Source of the DNA: Symbiodinium natans
Taxonomy: Eukaryota > Sar > Dinophyceae > Suessiales > Symbiodiniaceae
DNA: 64,000 bases
Reading direction: 5' to 3'
NCBI GenBank assembly: GCA_905221605.1
Contig: CAJNDS010000102.1
Location: 372,001 to 436,000, forward strand
How positions within the stretch are numbered: the first letter of the stretch is position 1; every line of letters starts with the position of its first letter. The notes under the pieces were generated by a model. That model searched no databases and was not told the DNA's origin. It saw only the letters and a list, made by a program, of their open reading frames with translations. This document shows, piece after piece, positions 1 to 7,916 of this stretch. A program made the translations under genes and the position numbers.

Positions 1-3000
1 CAGCAGGAGTTCCGAAGGGCTCAGTCAGGGGCTGCCAGTAGAGCTTCGAGTGAGCTCTCTGCTCAGTCTTTGGAGCCGAACTATGATCAGATGGAGGGTG
101 GGGACGAGGCAACCGAAGTTACGAATAGTGATCTTCAGAGGAGTGGAATAGCTCAAGCCGAAGCTGGTGAGGTGGGACCCAGTGCCAGGGAGCCTGCAGT
201 TGATATGGCTGGCGTGGCTGCGGAGCGTGTTGTCCAATTCAGGGAGAACGAGCAGTCGTCAGCTGAAGAGTTGATTCCCGACTACTCTAGGCTGGGCGCT
301 CCAACAGGAGCATCTGCTGCGGGAGAGCAAGCTGTAGCAGATGATCGGCAGAGCGATATGGAAGCTCGGGTGGCCTCTATGGCTGCGGAAAGCCCGGTCT
401 TGGGAATGAACTTCCCAATGCAGCACCAAGGGGTTCAAATTGACACTCAGGCCTTGGGCGCGTTGATGAGTCAGCTCATGCAGGTACAGATGGCGCCTGT
501 GTTGGATCGTGTGCTAGAAGCTACGTCATCGCTGAGTCAGAGGCTAGACAAGCTGGAGAGCTCTAGGAATTCCAGTGCGAGCAATTCGTTGGATGGTGGG
601 GGCGGGCGGCAGCCAGCCGTAGTGGGTCCTATATCCTCGACATTTTCGCCTGAGCAGTTGGGTTCGCTGACAGCAAATATGCAACGAGGGCACGCCGTGC
701 CACAAACCAATGTGCAGCAGTTGATGCAGCAGAGTCCTCCAAGTAGTGTCAGTCTTCTTGGTCCTCGGGGTGAGCAGAGTGGCCAGGGCTTCGCCGTAGG
801 GGAGGGTTTGGGTGTGGCTGGTGGGCAGCCTGGGGAAGGTGATCTCACGCCGAACTGGGTACCGAGGGACCCAAGCGGATGGTTTACTGTAGGTAATGTA
901 TTCAGTTCGGTTGCTCGGGCGTTTTCGCCGTTCCAGAGAACGCATGTCCCTGAGTTCCCTCGAACCCGAACCCCTAGCCCTTCGAGGCGTAGTGATCCTG
1001 GGGCCCGATCCCGTGTAGCTAAGCGCACTCCGGATTCAGGCCATCCCAGGTCAGAGCCGGGTGCAGTGCATGGGCAAAGTAGGGCTAGCGGGGGTCAGAA
1101 CCCCAATCCAAGCTCTTTCATCCAGGAAACTGCTGTAAGACAAGCTGGCTCAGGGCTCCCGATGCTGCCAAAGTTCCAGCACGCTGGAGGTGTGGGGAGT
1201 CAGTCTGCAGTGGCCCAGGGTTTGAACAAAGAAAGCTTGGGCGGAAGTCAGGTGGTTCTTGGGGCTCCGGGTTTAACGAGGGGCGGTTCAGACTTCTTGG
1301 GGGTTCCGAGGGGTGCTTGGGATGGTCAGGGGAGTTCGGCGGTTGGGCTAGGAGGAACGTTGGGACCTGATGTCTCCAAACCCGACAGCAATGCTGCTGG
1401 TAGGTCGGAGTTCACCCCTCCCCGACGCCCGAAGATCGTTTATCCTCATACGCCAGGTGGCACTGAGATTAGGCCTCCAGCGGGACCTGCCCCTGATTCA
1501 CCTCCTCAAGGGCCTCCAGCCCCTCCAAGCCATACACTTTATCCGGAAGTTACTGCTGTTCCAGCTCCGCCGTGCCCAGGGAGGGAAGTTGGAGGCAGGG
1601 ATCGTTTTACTCCTGGGGATCGGGTGTGGTGGTCGGTGCCGGAGTTGGGTGAGCCGGATAAAGACGCTGCGGTTAAGGCGGGCGACTGGCTTGTTCAAAT
1701 CAAGGTCATCATGTCTGATTTGAGTGCGGGGTCCGGGGAGTGGTGGCAGATGCTCGTTGATGAGGCTAAGGCGGCGTATGAAAAGTGGTCGAGCGCTCCT
1801 GCTATTGAGCGCGCAGGGATAAAGGCCATTCCAAGCCTGCGTCTTCAGGACGAGCGATATGTGCGTTTGGAGTCAAGGGCATTTTCAATGATCCACTCAA
1901 GTTTGCCCAGAAGCATCAAGGAAGAATTGTTGGCCACGCGTTCTTTAACATGTCTTGATGCGTTGTTTGTGATTCTGAAGACTTTTCAGCCGGGTGGGCT
2001 AGCTGAGAGATCTAGGTTGTTGGATGCGCTAAGTAAGCCGGGCAACGGAGCAAACCCTCGCGATCTCGTTGATAAACTTCGTGCTTGGAGTCGTCACGTC
2101 GCGCGCGCAACATCCATGGGAGTGACAATCCCGGATCCCTCAATCTTGATGAAAGGTTTGGACAGCCTCAGTCACAATTTGCTAGGCCGCTACCCTCAAG
2201 TGAACTTTCGAATGTCAGTGGTTCGAACTAGATTGGCCATTGACCATTCGCCCACTGAAGCGAATGTGAAGGAGTACGCTGAGGCCCTCCAATCTGAGTT
2301 TTCCATGTTAGCGATTTCCGCTCCTGAAGATCAAAGTCAAAAGCCTCCTAGGGTCGCTAAGCTGACTGGCGAGGAGGACCCTAAAGGTAAGGGAAAAAGG
2401 AAAGATAAGAAAAAGGGGAAACCTTGTGGGTTTTGGTTTACGCAGCAAGGCTGCAAAATGGGACAAAAGTGCGGGTTCCGCCACGACCAAGCGGTAACGA
2501 TTCAGAGTGGTCGTTGCTTCCGGTGTTCTGGTGAAGGGCACCGCAAAGAAGCCTGCCCCCATGCGGATCCCAGTGAAAAGGGTGAAGCAACTAAGGAGGA
2601 GGCGCAGGCGCTGGCCGGAAAGGCTAAGGGAAAGGCGAGCATCAAGAAAACTGGTGTGAGCCAAGGTTCGGGGGAGGGCGAGGGTGCTGCAGAATCTTCG
2701 GTTTCCCAGAGCCAGGGAGGGGCGCAGGCAGCGCTGCTCCGAGAGGCCACTGAGGCCCTCAAGAAGATTGCCCTAAAGGCGATGCGGGAAGCGCGGGAGG
2801 CCTTGGGGAGCGGTCGGGGTGTTCCGGGTGAGGGGCATGACCGTTGGGTTGGGGACGGGCGAGTCCGGTTTGAGGACTTGGCGGAAGGACCTCAGCTTCG
2901 GGCAGTAGTCTGTGACGATCAGGCTAAGGGGTTACTTGACAGTGGTGCCTCAGTATGTATGCGCCAGGCTAAGCCGGGGGAACTCGACCGTTGTGGTCGC

Positions 3001-5556
3001 CGGTTGGTCAACCTGGCAGTGGGTTCGGAGATGATGTACATTAACGGAACAGGTACGATAGTCCGCCCGGGTCCTGTAGCACCTATTGTTTCGATGGCGT
3101 TGCTGGTCAGGGCAGGTTACAAACTGCGTTGGGTGGGTGACTCAGGGTTAGAGTTGAAGGACAGGAAGGGACGTCGTGTGCCAGTAGACATGTCCTCGGG
3201 TTGCCCGGAGGTGCCTAAAGCATGGGCGCTGAGTATGATTGAGGAGATTGAACAGGTTTGTGGGCGAGCTGAACGGGTCAAAAGGGCAGTGAAGGTGCTT
3301 CGGGACGTCACGCCTCAAGATCCCCAGGAACTTCTGAAGCTAATTCGTGAACGCGCCAAGGAAGGGGGGTCTACTGAAGGGCTTGTTCGGGCTTGGTTGG
3401 GTTTGGTGATGCCTGAAGCTCCTGATGAGTTGCTCGACCGCGCCGCTGCTAGCGTGGCTACCCAGGGCGAGACATGGGCTTGGAACCGCCGGAAGAGGCG
3501 ACAACTCCTGTTGGCGCGTAACGGGGTGCTCTTGAACCTGTTCGCGGGGAGCACGCGCCAGTGCTTCCAAACGTTCGCAGATCGGAATCACATGGCCTTG
3601 CTGGATATCGATCTCCAGGAAGACTTGGCTTTGGAGCAGACGTTTAGTAGTCTTTTGAGTTTGGCACTCTGCGGAAGGATCAAGATTCTTCTGGCAGGGC
3701 CTCCCTGCCGAACCTATTCGGTGCTTCGCTCCCGCCCGGGGGGGCCTCCAGTTGTTCGGGCTAGGGAAGGTCCTGAAAGGTGGGGTCTTGAGGGTATCCC
3801 CTGGATTGAGACTCAGAAAGTTGAGGGAGATAATGTACTGTGGGTCAGGACCGCCGCGCTTCTGTATGCCGCCAAAGACTCTAACGAGGTTTTGGGCATG
3901 GGATCCCTGTATGGCCTTGTAGAGCAGCCTCGAGACGCGGTAGAGTATCGCCAGATTGAGGATCATCGTCGATGCCCTTGTTTGCTTGCTACTAAGGAGT
4001 GGAAGGACTTGCAAGGTTACCTCGGATGGTCTAAGGTAAACCTCAATCAAGGTCCGCTGGGACATACGCGGGTAAAGCCCACGACTATCGGAACGAATCT
4101 CCCGTTGCAGTGGCTCACAGTTGCGACTTCAGGCGTCCAGGCCTCGTGGACCAAGGATAGTGAGGACTCAAGGGAGTGGGGAGCCTGGGCTCCAGGTTTG
4201 GTGAAATCGATCATTGAGGCCCTTCAAGAGTCCCTCGACAAGGATTTCCAGTGTGTCCAAATAAAGGCGGTAAAGCATTCGGATGAAGAGGCGATGAGAC
4301 GCCACTTGGAGCAGGGTCATGTCCCTTACTGGCGACGATGTCGGGCTTGTGTTGAGGGAAGGTCAAGGGACAAGCGTCACTGTAGAGGGATGATCCCGGA
4401 TGTCAACGTGCTTGCGATTGATTTGGCTGGTTTGTTCCGGTCGGGGTACGACGAGCGTATCAGTAAAGTGAAATACATGCTGCAAGCAGTTTTTGTCCTC
4501 CCAGACCTCAAGGCCTTGAAAACCAGAGACCAAAGCCAGGACCCAAAAGGCCATGAAAACCCAGAAGCTGGAGGTCTCCAGAACCCAGGAGCTACAGTTG
4601 CATCAGGTGCTGACGCTATCCTGAGTTCACCTTCCTATGCTCCCACTAGCGATGAGGAACTTGAGGTCCCCTCGCGGGTGCGTAAGGTGCGGCTGAGCCC
4701 GGTTGGCGTTGGTGAGGATTTGAGTTCTTTGCCAGAGCGGCTCGATAGTGAGGAAGGGGTACAAGATCTCATTGGGGACCAGGACAAGGATGATATTTTT
4801 GGCGTCAGCGATGACGAGAGGGAGGAAAAACCTGAATCCAAAGGACCCCCAAAACCTATGGATGATGCAGGGGTTCATCTCCTTAGCGAGTTGCCGGTGA
4901 TTGAGCTTACCTTTTGCGAACCCCTGAAATCCAAAGCCTCAAAGGAAGTTCTTACTGCTATTCGAAAAATAGAGACAAGAATCCACTCATTGGGTTTCAA
5001 AGTGCAACGTATCCACTCGGACGCAGGGTTGGAGTTTCAAAACAAGCACCTAGCGGAGTGGGCGGCGTCCCGGCAGATTTTGCTGTCAAACACGTTGGGG
5101 GATAACTGGCGCAGCAACGGCCGTGCTGAACGCTCCATTGCGATGGCCAAGCAACTCACTAGGACCCATCTTTTGGCCACGAAGTTGGATAAGGACTTGT
5201 GGCCATTGGCGTGGCGCTGGGCCACAGAACATCGGCTACGGGAGGGCCTAAAAAGGTTAGGTCAGACGGTGGTGCCGATGGTGCCATTTGGGTGCAAGGT
5301 GTATGTGCGTCAGAGATCTTGGAGGCTGAAAAACCAGTGGTCAGAGCGGGTGGTGCCAGCTGTGGTGCTGGCTCCCGTTTATGGGGTGCCGCAAGCGTGG
5401 GTGATTCGCACAGATGAGGAATCTTTAGGGACGTTCTCACGTGCCCCAACCCTCCAGCGTATGTTCCCGCTGCCACCACCCACAGCGCTCAGTCGCCGTT
5501 GTCGACGGATGCCCCAGCGGCTCCCACACATCAGAGGGAGCCCACTCGACGGATAA
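1..5556 (+). CDS. Retrotransposon Gag-protease-methyltransferase-like-integrase polyprotein, 5' partial
   Basis: Makes the capsid, protease and integrase part of the element. The frame is open from base 1; the first in-window ATG is at 91, and the true start is probably upstream. In order: a Pro/Gly/Ser-rich leader; Gag core about 1620-2300; CCCH finger (C-x8-C-x5-C-x3-H) at 2425-2484; zinc knuckle CX2CX4HX4C at 2515-2556; aspartic protease motif DSGA at 2938; a C5-methyltransferase-like stretch about 3520-4190 with LLNLFAGS at 3529, GPPC with its Cys at 3706, and an EQP block at 3922; integrase HHCC zinc site 4303-4350; catalytic Asp 4420, Asp 5020 and Glu 5128. The last two are exactly 35 residues apart. 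About 200 residues separate the first two catalytic Asp, against roughly 60 normally, because of an acidic low-complexity insert. The frame ends in the linker after integrase; ORF2 continues in the -1 frame. The methyltransferase assignment is inference. Confidence 0.9.
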   Translation, partial: QQEFRRAQSGAASRASSELSAQSLEPNYDQMEGGDEATEVTNSDLQRSGIAQAEAGEVGPSAREPAVDMAGVAAERVVQFRENEQSSAEELIPDYSRLGAPTGASAAGEQAVADDRQSDMEARVASMAAESPVLGMNFPMQHQGVQIDTQALGALMSQLMQVQMAPVLDRVLEATSSLSQRLDKLESSRNSSASNSLDGGGGRQPAVVGPISSTFSPEQLGSLTANMQRGHAVPQTNVQQLMQQSPPSSVSLLGPRGEQSGQGFAVGEGLGVAGGQPGEGDLTPNWVPRDPSGWFTVGNVFSSVARAFSPFQRTHVPEFPRTRTPSPSRRSDPGARSRVAKRTPDSGHPRSEPGAVHGQSRASGGQNPNPSSFIQETAVRQAGSGLPMLPKFQHAGGVGSQSAVAQGLNKESLGGSQVVLGAPGLTRGGSDFLGVPRGAWDGQGSSAVGLGGTLGPDVSKPDSNAAGRSEFTPPRRPKIVYPHTPGGTEIRPPAGPAPDSPPQGPPAPPSHTLYPEVTAVPAPPCPGREVGGRDRFTPGDRVWWSVPELGEPDKDAAVKAGDWLVQIKVIMSDLSAGSGEWWQMLVDEAKAAYEKWSSAPAIERAGIKAIPSLRLQDERYVRLESRAFSMIHSSLPRSIKEELLATRSLTCLDALFVILKTFQPGGLAERSRLLDALSKPGNGANPRDLVDKLRAWSRHVARATSMGVTIPDPSILMKGLDSLSHNLLGRYPQVNFRMSVVRTRLAIDHSPTEANVKEYAEALQSEFSMLAISAPEDQSQKPPRVAKLTGEEDPKGKGKRKDKKKGKPCGFWFTQQGCKMGQKCGFRHDQAVTIQSGRCFRCSGEGHRKEACPHADPSEKGEATKEEAQALAGKAKGKASIKKTGVSQGSGEGEGAAESSVSQSQGGAQAALLREATEALKKIALKAMREAREALGSGRGVPGEGHDRWVGDGRVRFEDLAEGPQLRAVVCDDQAKGLLDSGASVCMRQAKPGELDRCGRRLVNLAVGSEMMYINGTGTIVRPGPVAPIVSMALLVRAGYKLRWVGDSGLELKDRKGRRVPVDMSSGCPEVPKAWALSMIEEIEQVCGRAERVKRAVKVLRDVTPQDPQELLKLIRERAKEGGSTEGLVRAWLGLVMPEAPDELLDRAAASVATQGETWAWNRRKRRQLLLARNGVLLNLFAGSTRQCFQTFADRNHMALLDIDLQEDLALEQTFSSLLSLALCGRIKILLAGPPCRTYSVLRSRPGGPPVVRAREGPERWGLEGIPWIETQKVEGDNVLWVRTAALLYAAKDSNEVLGMGSLYGLVEQPRDAVEYRQIEDHRRCPCLLATKEWKDLQGYLGWSKVNLNQGPLGHTRVKPTTIGTNLPLQWLTVATSGVQASWTKDSEDSREWGAWAPGLVKSIIEALQESLDKDFQCVQIKAVKHSDEEAMRRHLEQGHVPYWRRCRACVEGRSRDKRHCRGMIPDVNVLAIDLAGLFRSGYDERISKVKYMLQAVFVLPDLKALKTRDQSQDPKGHENPEAGGLQNPGATVASGADAILSSPSYAPTSDEELEVPSRVRKVRLSPVGVGEDLSSLPERLDSEEGVQDLIGDQDKDDIFGVSDDEREEKPESKGPPKPMDDAGVHLLSELPVIELTFCEPLKSKASKEVLTAIRKIETRIHSLGFKVQRIHSDAGLEFQNKHLAEWAASRQILLSNTLGDNWRSNGRAERSIAMAKQLTRTHLLATKLDKDLWPLAWRWATEHRLREGLKRLGQTVVPMVPFGCKVYVRQRSWRLKNQWSERVVPAVVLAPVYGVPQAWVIRTDEESLGTFSRAPTLQRMFPLPPPTALSRRCRRMPQRLPHIRGSPLDG
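3520..4190 (+). other. Cytosine-C5 methyltransferase-like domain in the polyprotein
   Basis: Seen: a hydrophobic strand plus FAGS glycine loop like SAM-binding motif I; an acidic LLDIDLQED strand like motif II; LLAGPPCRTYS, like catalytic motif IV (PCQ-x-S) with the Cys kept; and LVEQP where motif VI (ENV) is expected. Known: retrotransposon-borne DNMTs have been described in dinoflagellates and charophytes. Missing or unclear: the Q of PCQ is R, and motifs VIII-X are not evident. It could be a divergent or degenerate methyltransferase, or another Rossmann-fold enzyme. It lies between protease and integrase. Confidence 0.5.
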
Positions 5557-7916
5557 GGCTGAAGACGAGGCTAGCCCGCCTGCATAGCCATTTTTTGTCT
5601 GAAGATGAACATGCTGCAGTGATAGCTGCCACGCAACCTTTTGCCTTCAATCGAGCTTTGGAGTTCCTGAAGGCCTCAGCGTGGGTGAAATCCAAGGCGA
5701 GTTGCTCTGCCACTACAAGGGATGGGATGCAGGGTACCTGGGGACTCTTTCGGCATGGAGGGCAGGTGGGACTGACAAACAGTATGACACGACTCCCTGG
5801 GTTTGCCCGCTTACTGGCTGCTGTCATCCGGACCGTAGCGCCAGGGGTTTCGTTTACCACCGTAGCCCTATTTACGCAAGGAAACGTTGGCCCGCACCGC
5901 GACATCAATAACATCCCCAACTCCAACGTTCTGTATCCAATTTGCCTTCCCAAACCAGGGATGTACGTTTGGTCGCAGCTACAAATGGGTGATCAGTTGT
6001 CAGGACCTGTAGAAGTTCGGGCGGTGCCCGGCGGCGAGTTGCAAGCTGGACAGGTGCGTTGGTTGCGGGAGCGTGAGCCGCTTCAGCTCAATGCGAAATC
6101 CTGGCATTCGGCCCAGGTTCTTGGTCAGTCCCGGGTTCTGTTGTTAGTCTCTTACAGTTTGCTAGCAATAAACAAAACTACAGCAGAGCATAAAGCCACG
6201 TTGAGTGAGTTTGGTTTCGTGCTTCCTGGGCCTTCGGCCACTCAGTTGTGCCTTGCCATCTCTGAGGACGATGCTGATGATGCTCATCAGGGGGGAGAGG
6301 GTGGTATGCTGGAGGAGGGAGCGCGTCATGTCGAAGCACGTCACCCCCCGATAAGCAAAACCTGGAACCATGATTCTGCTTTCGAAGCACGTCACCCCCC
6401 GATAAGCAAAACCTGGAACCATGATTCTGCTTTCGAAGCACGTCACCCCCCGATAAGCAAAACCTGGAACCATGATTCTGCTTTCGAAGCACGTCACCCC
6501 CCGATAAGCAAAACCTGGAACCATGATTCTGCTTTCGAAGCACGTCACGCCCCGATAAGCAAAACCTGGAACCATGATTCTGCTTTCGAAGCACGTCACC
6601 CCCCGATAAGCAAAACCTGGTTCAGGGTTCAAGCGTGTGCGTGTATGGATCGAGGCTGCATGGAGTGTATGCCATTTTTTGCTGTGAGCCCCGAAGGGGA
6701 GTACGTAGCAGCCGATATGCTAAAGCCCGGAGAGCGACTTTGTGCCTTGGATGGGGGGAGACTCGTTGAAGCTCCTACTTGGGTCGTCGATGGCTCAGCC
6801 GAAACAGCTCAAGCCGTGCAAGGGCATGACGTTAGCGCTGGTCCGGATTGGTTTGATCGAGTTTTTGGAGTTGGCGAGTTGGGATGCTTGCTTCGCCCGT
6901 TGTCTTGTGTTGATACGTGTGATGTTGAAAGTAGGATGATCGCCTCGGAGCTGCCGTTGAGAGCCCCGTCTGATGATTGCTTGGATAGCGGTCACGTGTT
7001 GGTTGATGCGGACTTGTGCCAGCGAGGTTTGAAGGCGCTGCTCAGCCGTGAAGCAAGGCAGCTTAAGGGAGAACTAAGTGGAGGAGAGAATTCCACAGAT
7101 GCTGCTGAGACGGCCCAGCTAATGACCAGTGTCACTGAGGTGATGCAACAGATTGAGCAAGAGCTGACTTGGTTGCGTGCTTGTAAACTTGAAGGCCAAA
7201 TGATCCCCAGCACGAGCGATGCTGATGAGAATGCTTGTGAGCTCCCTCAATTTCTACAAACCAGAACGTTCACGAATGAGGAGGTGATGGCCGAGTGGGA
7301 TGAAAATTGGGAAAGGGCTACACAAGCCGAGTTAACGTCGTTGCTAGAGACCAAGAAGGCTTTGATTCGGGTGGACGATGACACGATTGCTGCGTGGGTT
7401 GCGTCGGGAGCGGAAGTCACTCAAGTGCCGTCAAAAACTGTTTTCACGCGAAAGGCCGTGAGCGGCCGTTACAAATGTCGTATTGTGGTGTGCGGCAATG
7501 CGCTGCCAAATGTGGGCGAGAGCAGTTTGGAGCGGCGGATGGCTACTTACGCGGGAGGAGTGGACGTGAGTCTTCTCCGGGTTCTGCTTGCTGAAGCTGT
7601 TTTCCACAAGCATGACATTGCGACGTGGGATGTGTCAACAGCCTTCTTGAATGCCCCGGCACGGCCCCGTGATCTTCGAGCTGCAGCAAGAGGTAAGACC
7701 CAGATTGTGATCGCTGTCCCGCCGCGATCGTTGGTTCGAAAGGGCCTGGTGTCAGCTCGCGAAAAGTGGAAGGTTGAGTTGGCGGTGTATGGGCTAGATA
7801 CTAGCCCTCGCGATTGGTCGTTGCATCGCAATGATACCTTGAGGGTCATGGTTGTTCTGGTTGAGGCGGGCGCTTTGCGTTCAAGGCCTGTGTGTCTGAC
7901 TCCAGCGTTTGGCTGA
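5499..7916 (+). CDS. Retrotransposon polyprotein middle part: dioxygenase-like domain, 51-bp repeats, Hint-like segment, N-terminal reverse transcriptase
   Basis: Continues ORF1 in the -1 frame; this frame is open from about 5418 and has no convincing own ATG start. Residues about 60-245 resemble a double-stranded beta-helix 2OG-Fe(II) dioxygenase: HRD (H at 5895, D at 5901), distal H in WHSAQV at 6105, and an Arg nine residues later at 6132. Then come about 5.6 copies of a 17-residue repeat (6333-6620). Next is a Cys-rich segment with an intein/hedgehog Hint-like pattern: CMPFFAVSPEGEY, then ADMLKPGERLCALDGG. The copia RT follows, with WDVSTAFLNAP (Asp at 7629) and VYGLDTSPRDW. The frame stops just before the YVDD block, which is found in ORF3. 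RT and its family are certain; the dioxygenase is moderately supported; the Hint assignment is weak. Confidence 0.85.
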   Translation: MSTDAPAAPTHQREPTRRIRLKTRLARLHSHFLSEDEHAAVIAATQPFAFNRALEFLKASAWVKSKASCSATTRDGMQGTWGLFRHGGQVGLTNSMTRLPGFARLLAAVIRTVAPGVSFTTVALFTQGNVGPHRDINNIPNSNVLYPICLPKPGMYVWSQLQMGDQLSGPVEVRAVPGGELQAGQVRWLREREPLQLNAKSWHSAQVLGQSRVLLLVSYSLLAINKTTAEHKATLSEFGFVLPGPSATQLCLAISEDDADDAHQGGEGGMLEEGARHVEARHPPISKTWNHDSAFEARHPPISKTWNHDSAFEARHPPISKTWNHDSAFEARHPPISKTWNHDSAFEARHAPISKTWNHDSAFEARHPPISKTWFRVQACACMDRGCMECMPFFAVSPEGEYVAADMLKPGERLCALDGGRLVEAPTWVVDGSAETAQAVQGHDVSAGPDWFDRVFGVGELGCLLRPLSCVDTCDVESRMIASELPLRAPSDDCLDSGHVLVDADLCQRGLKALLSREARQLKGELSGGENSTDAAETAQLMTSVTEVMQQIEQELTWLRACKLEGQMIPSTSDADENACELPQFLQTRTFTNEEVMAEWDENWERATQAELTSLLETKKALIRVDDDTIAAWVASGAEVTQVPSKTVFTRKAVSGRYKCRIVVCGNALPNVGESSLERRMATYAGGVDVSLLRVLLAEAVFHKHDIATWDVSTAFLNAPARPRDLRAAARGKTQIVIAVPPRSLVRKGLVSAREKWKVELAVYGLDTSPRDWSLHRNDTLRVMVVLVEAGALRSRPVCLTPAFG
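5676..6165 (+). other. 2OG-Fe(II) dioxygenase-like domain in the polyprotein
   Basis: Seen: an HxD pair (HRD at 5895-5903), a second His 70 residues on (6105) and an Arg nine residues after it (6132) followed by the beta strand VLLLVSYS. This is the iron-triad plus 2-oxoglutarate-Arg layout of AlkB, TET/JBP and prolyl-hydroxylase folds. It sits directly after integrase and before the tandem repeat. The substrate cannot be read from the sequence: DNA base, RNA and protein are all possible. Confidence 0.5.
6333..6620 (+). repeat. In-frame 51-bp tandem repeat, about 5.6 copies
   Basis: Unit borders are 6333, 6384, 6435, 6486, 6537 and a partial unit at 6588-6620. Each unit encodes 17 residues (EARHPPISKTWNHDSAF). 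Copies are identical except for one C-to-G change in the fifth unit, so the expansion is recent. It lies between the dioxygenase-like and Hint-like segments. Confidence 0.97.

Noticed and set aside
6162..6632. Long minus-strand frames of 138-156 codons over the 51-bp repeat
   Set aside because: They are antisense translations of the repeat unit within the retrotransposon pol frame.
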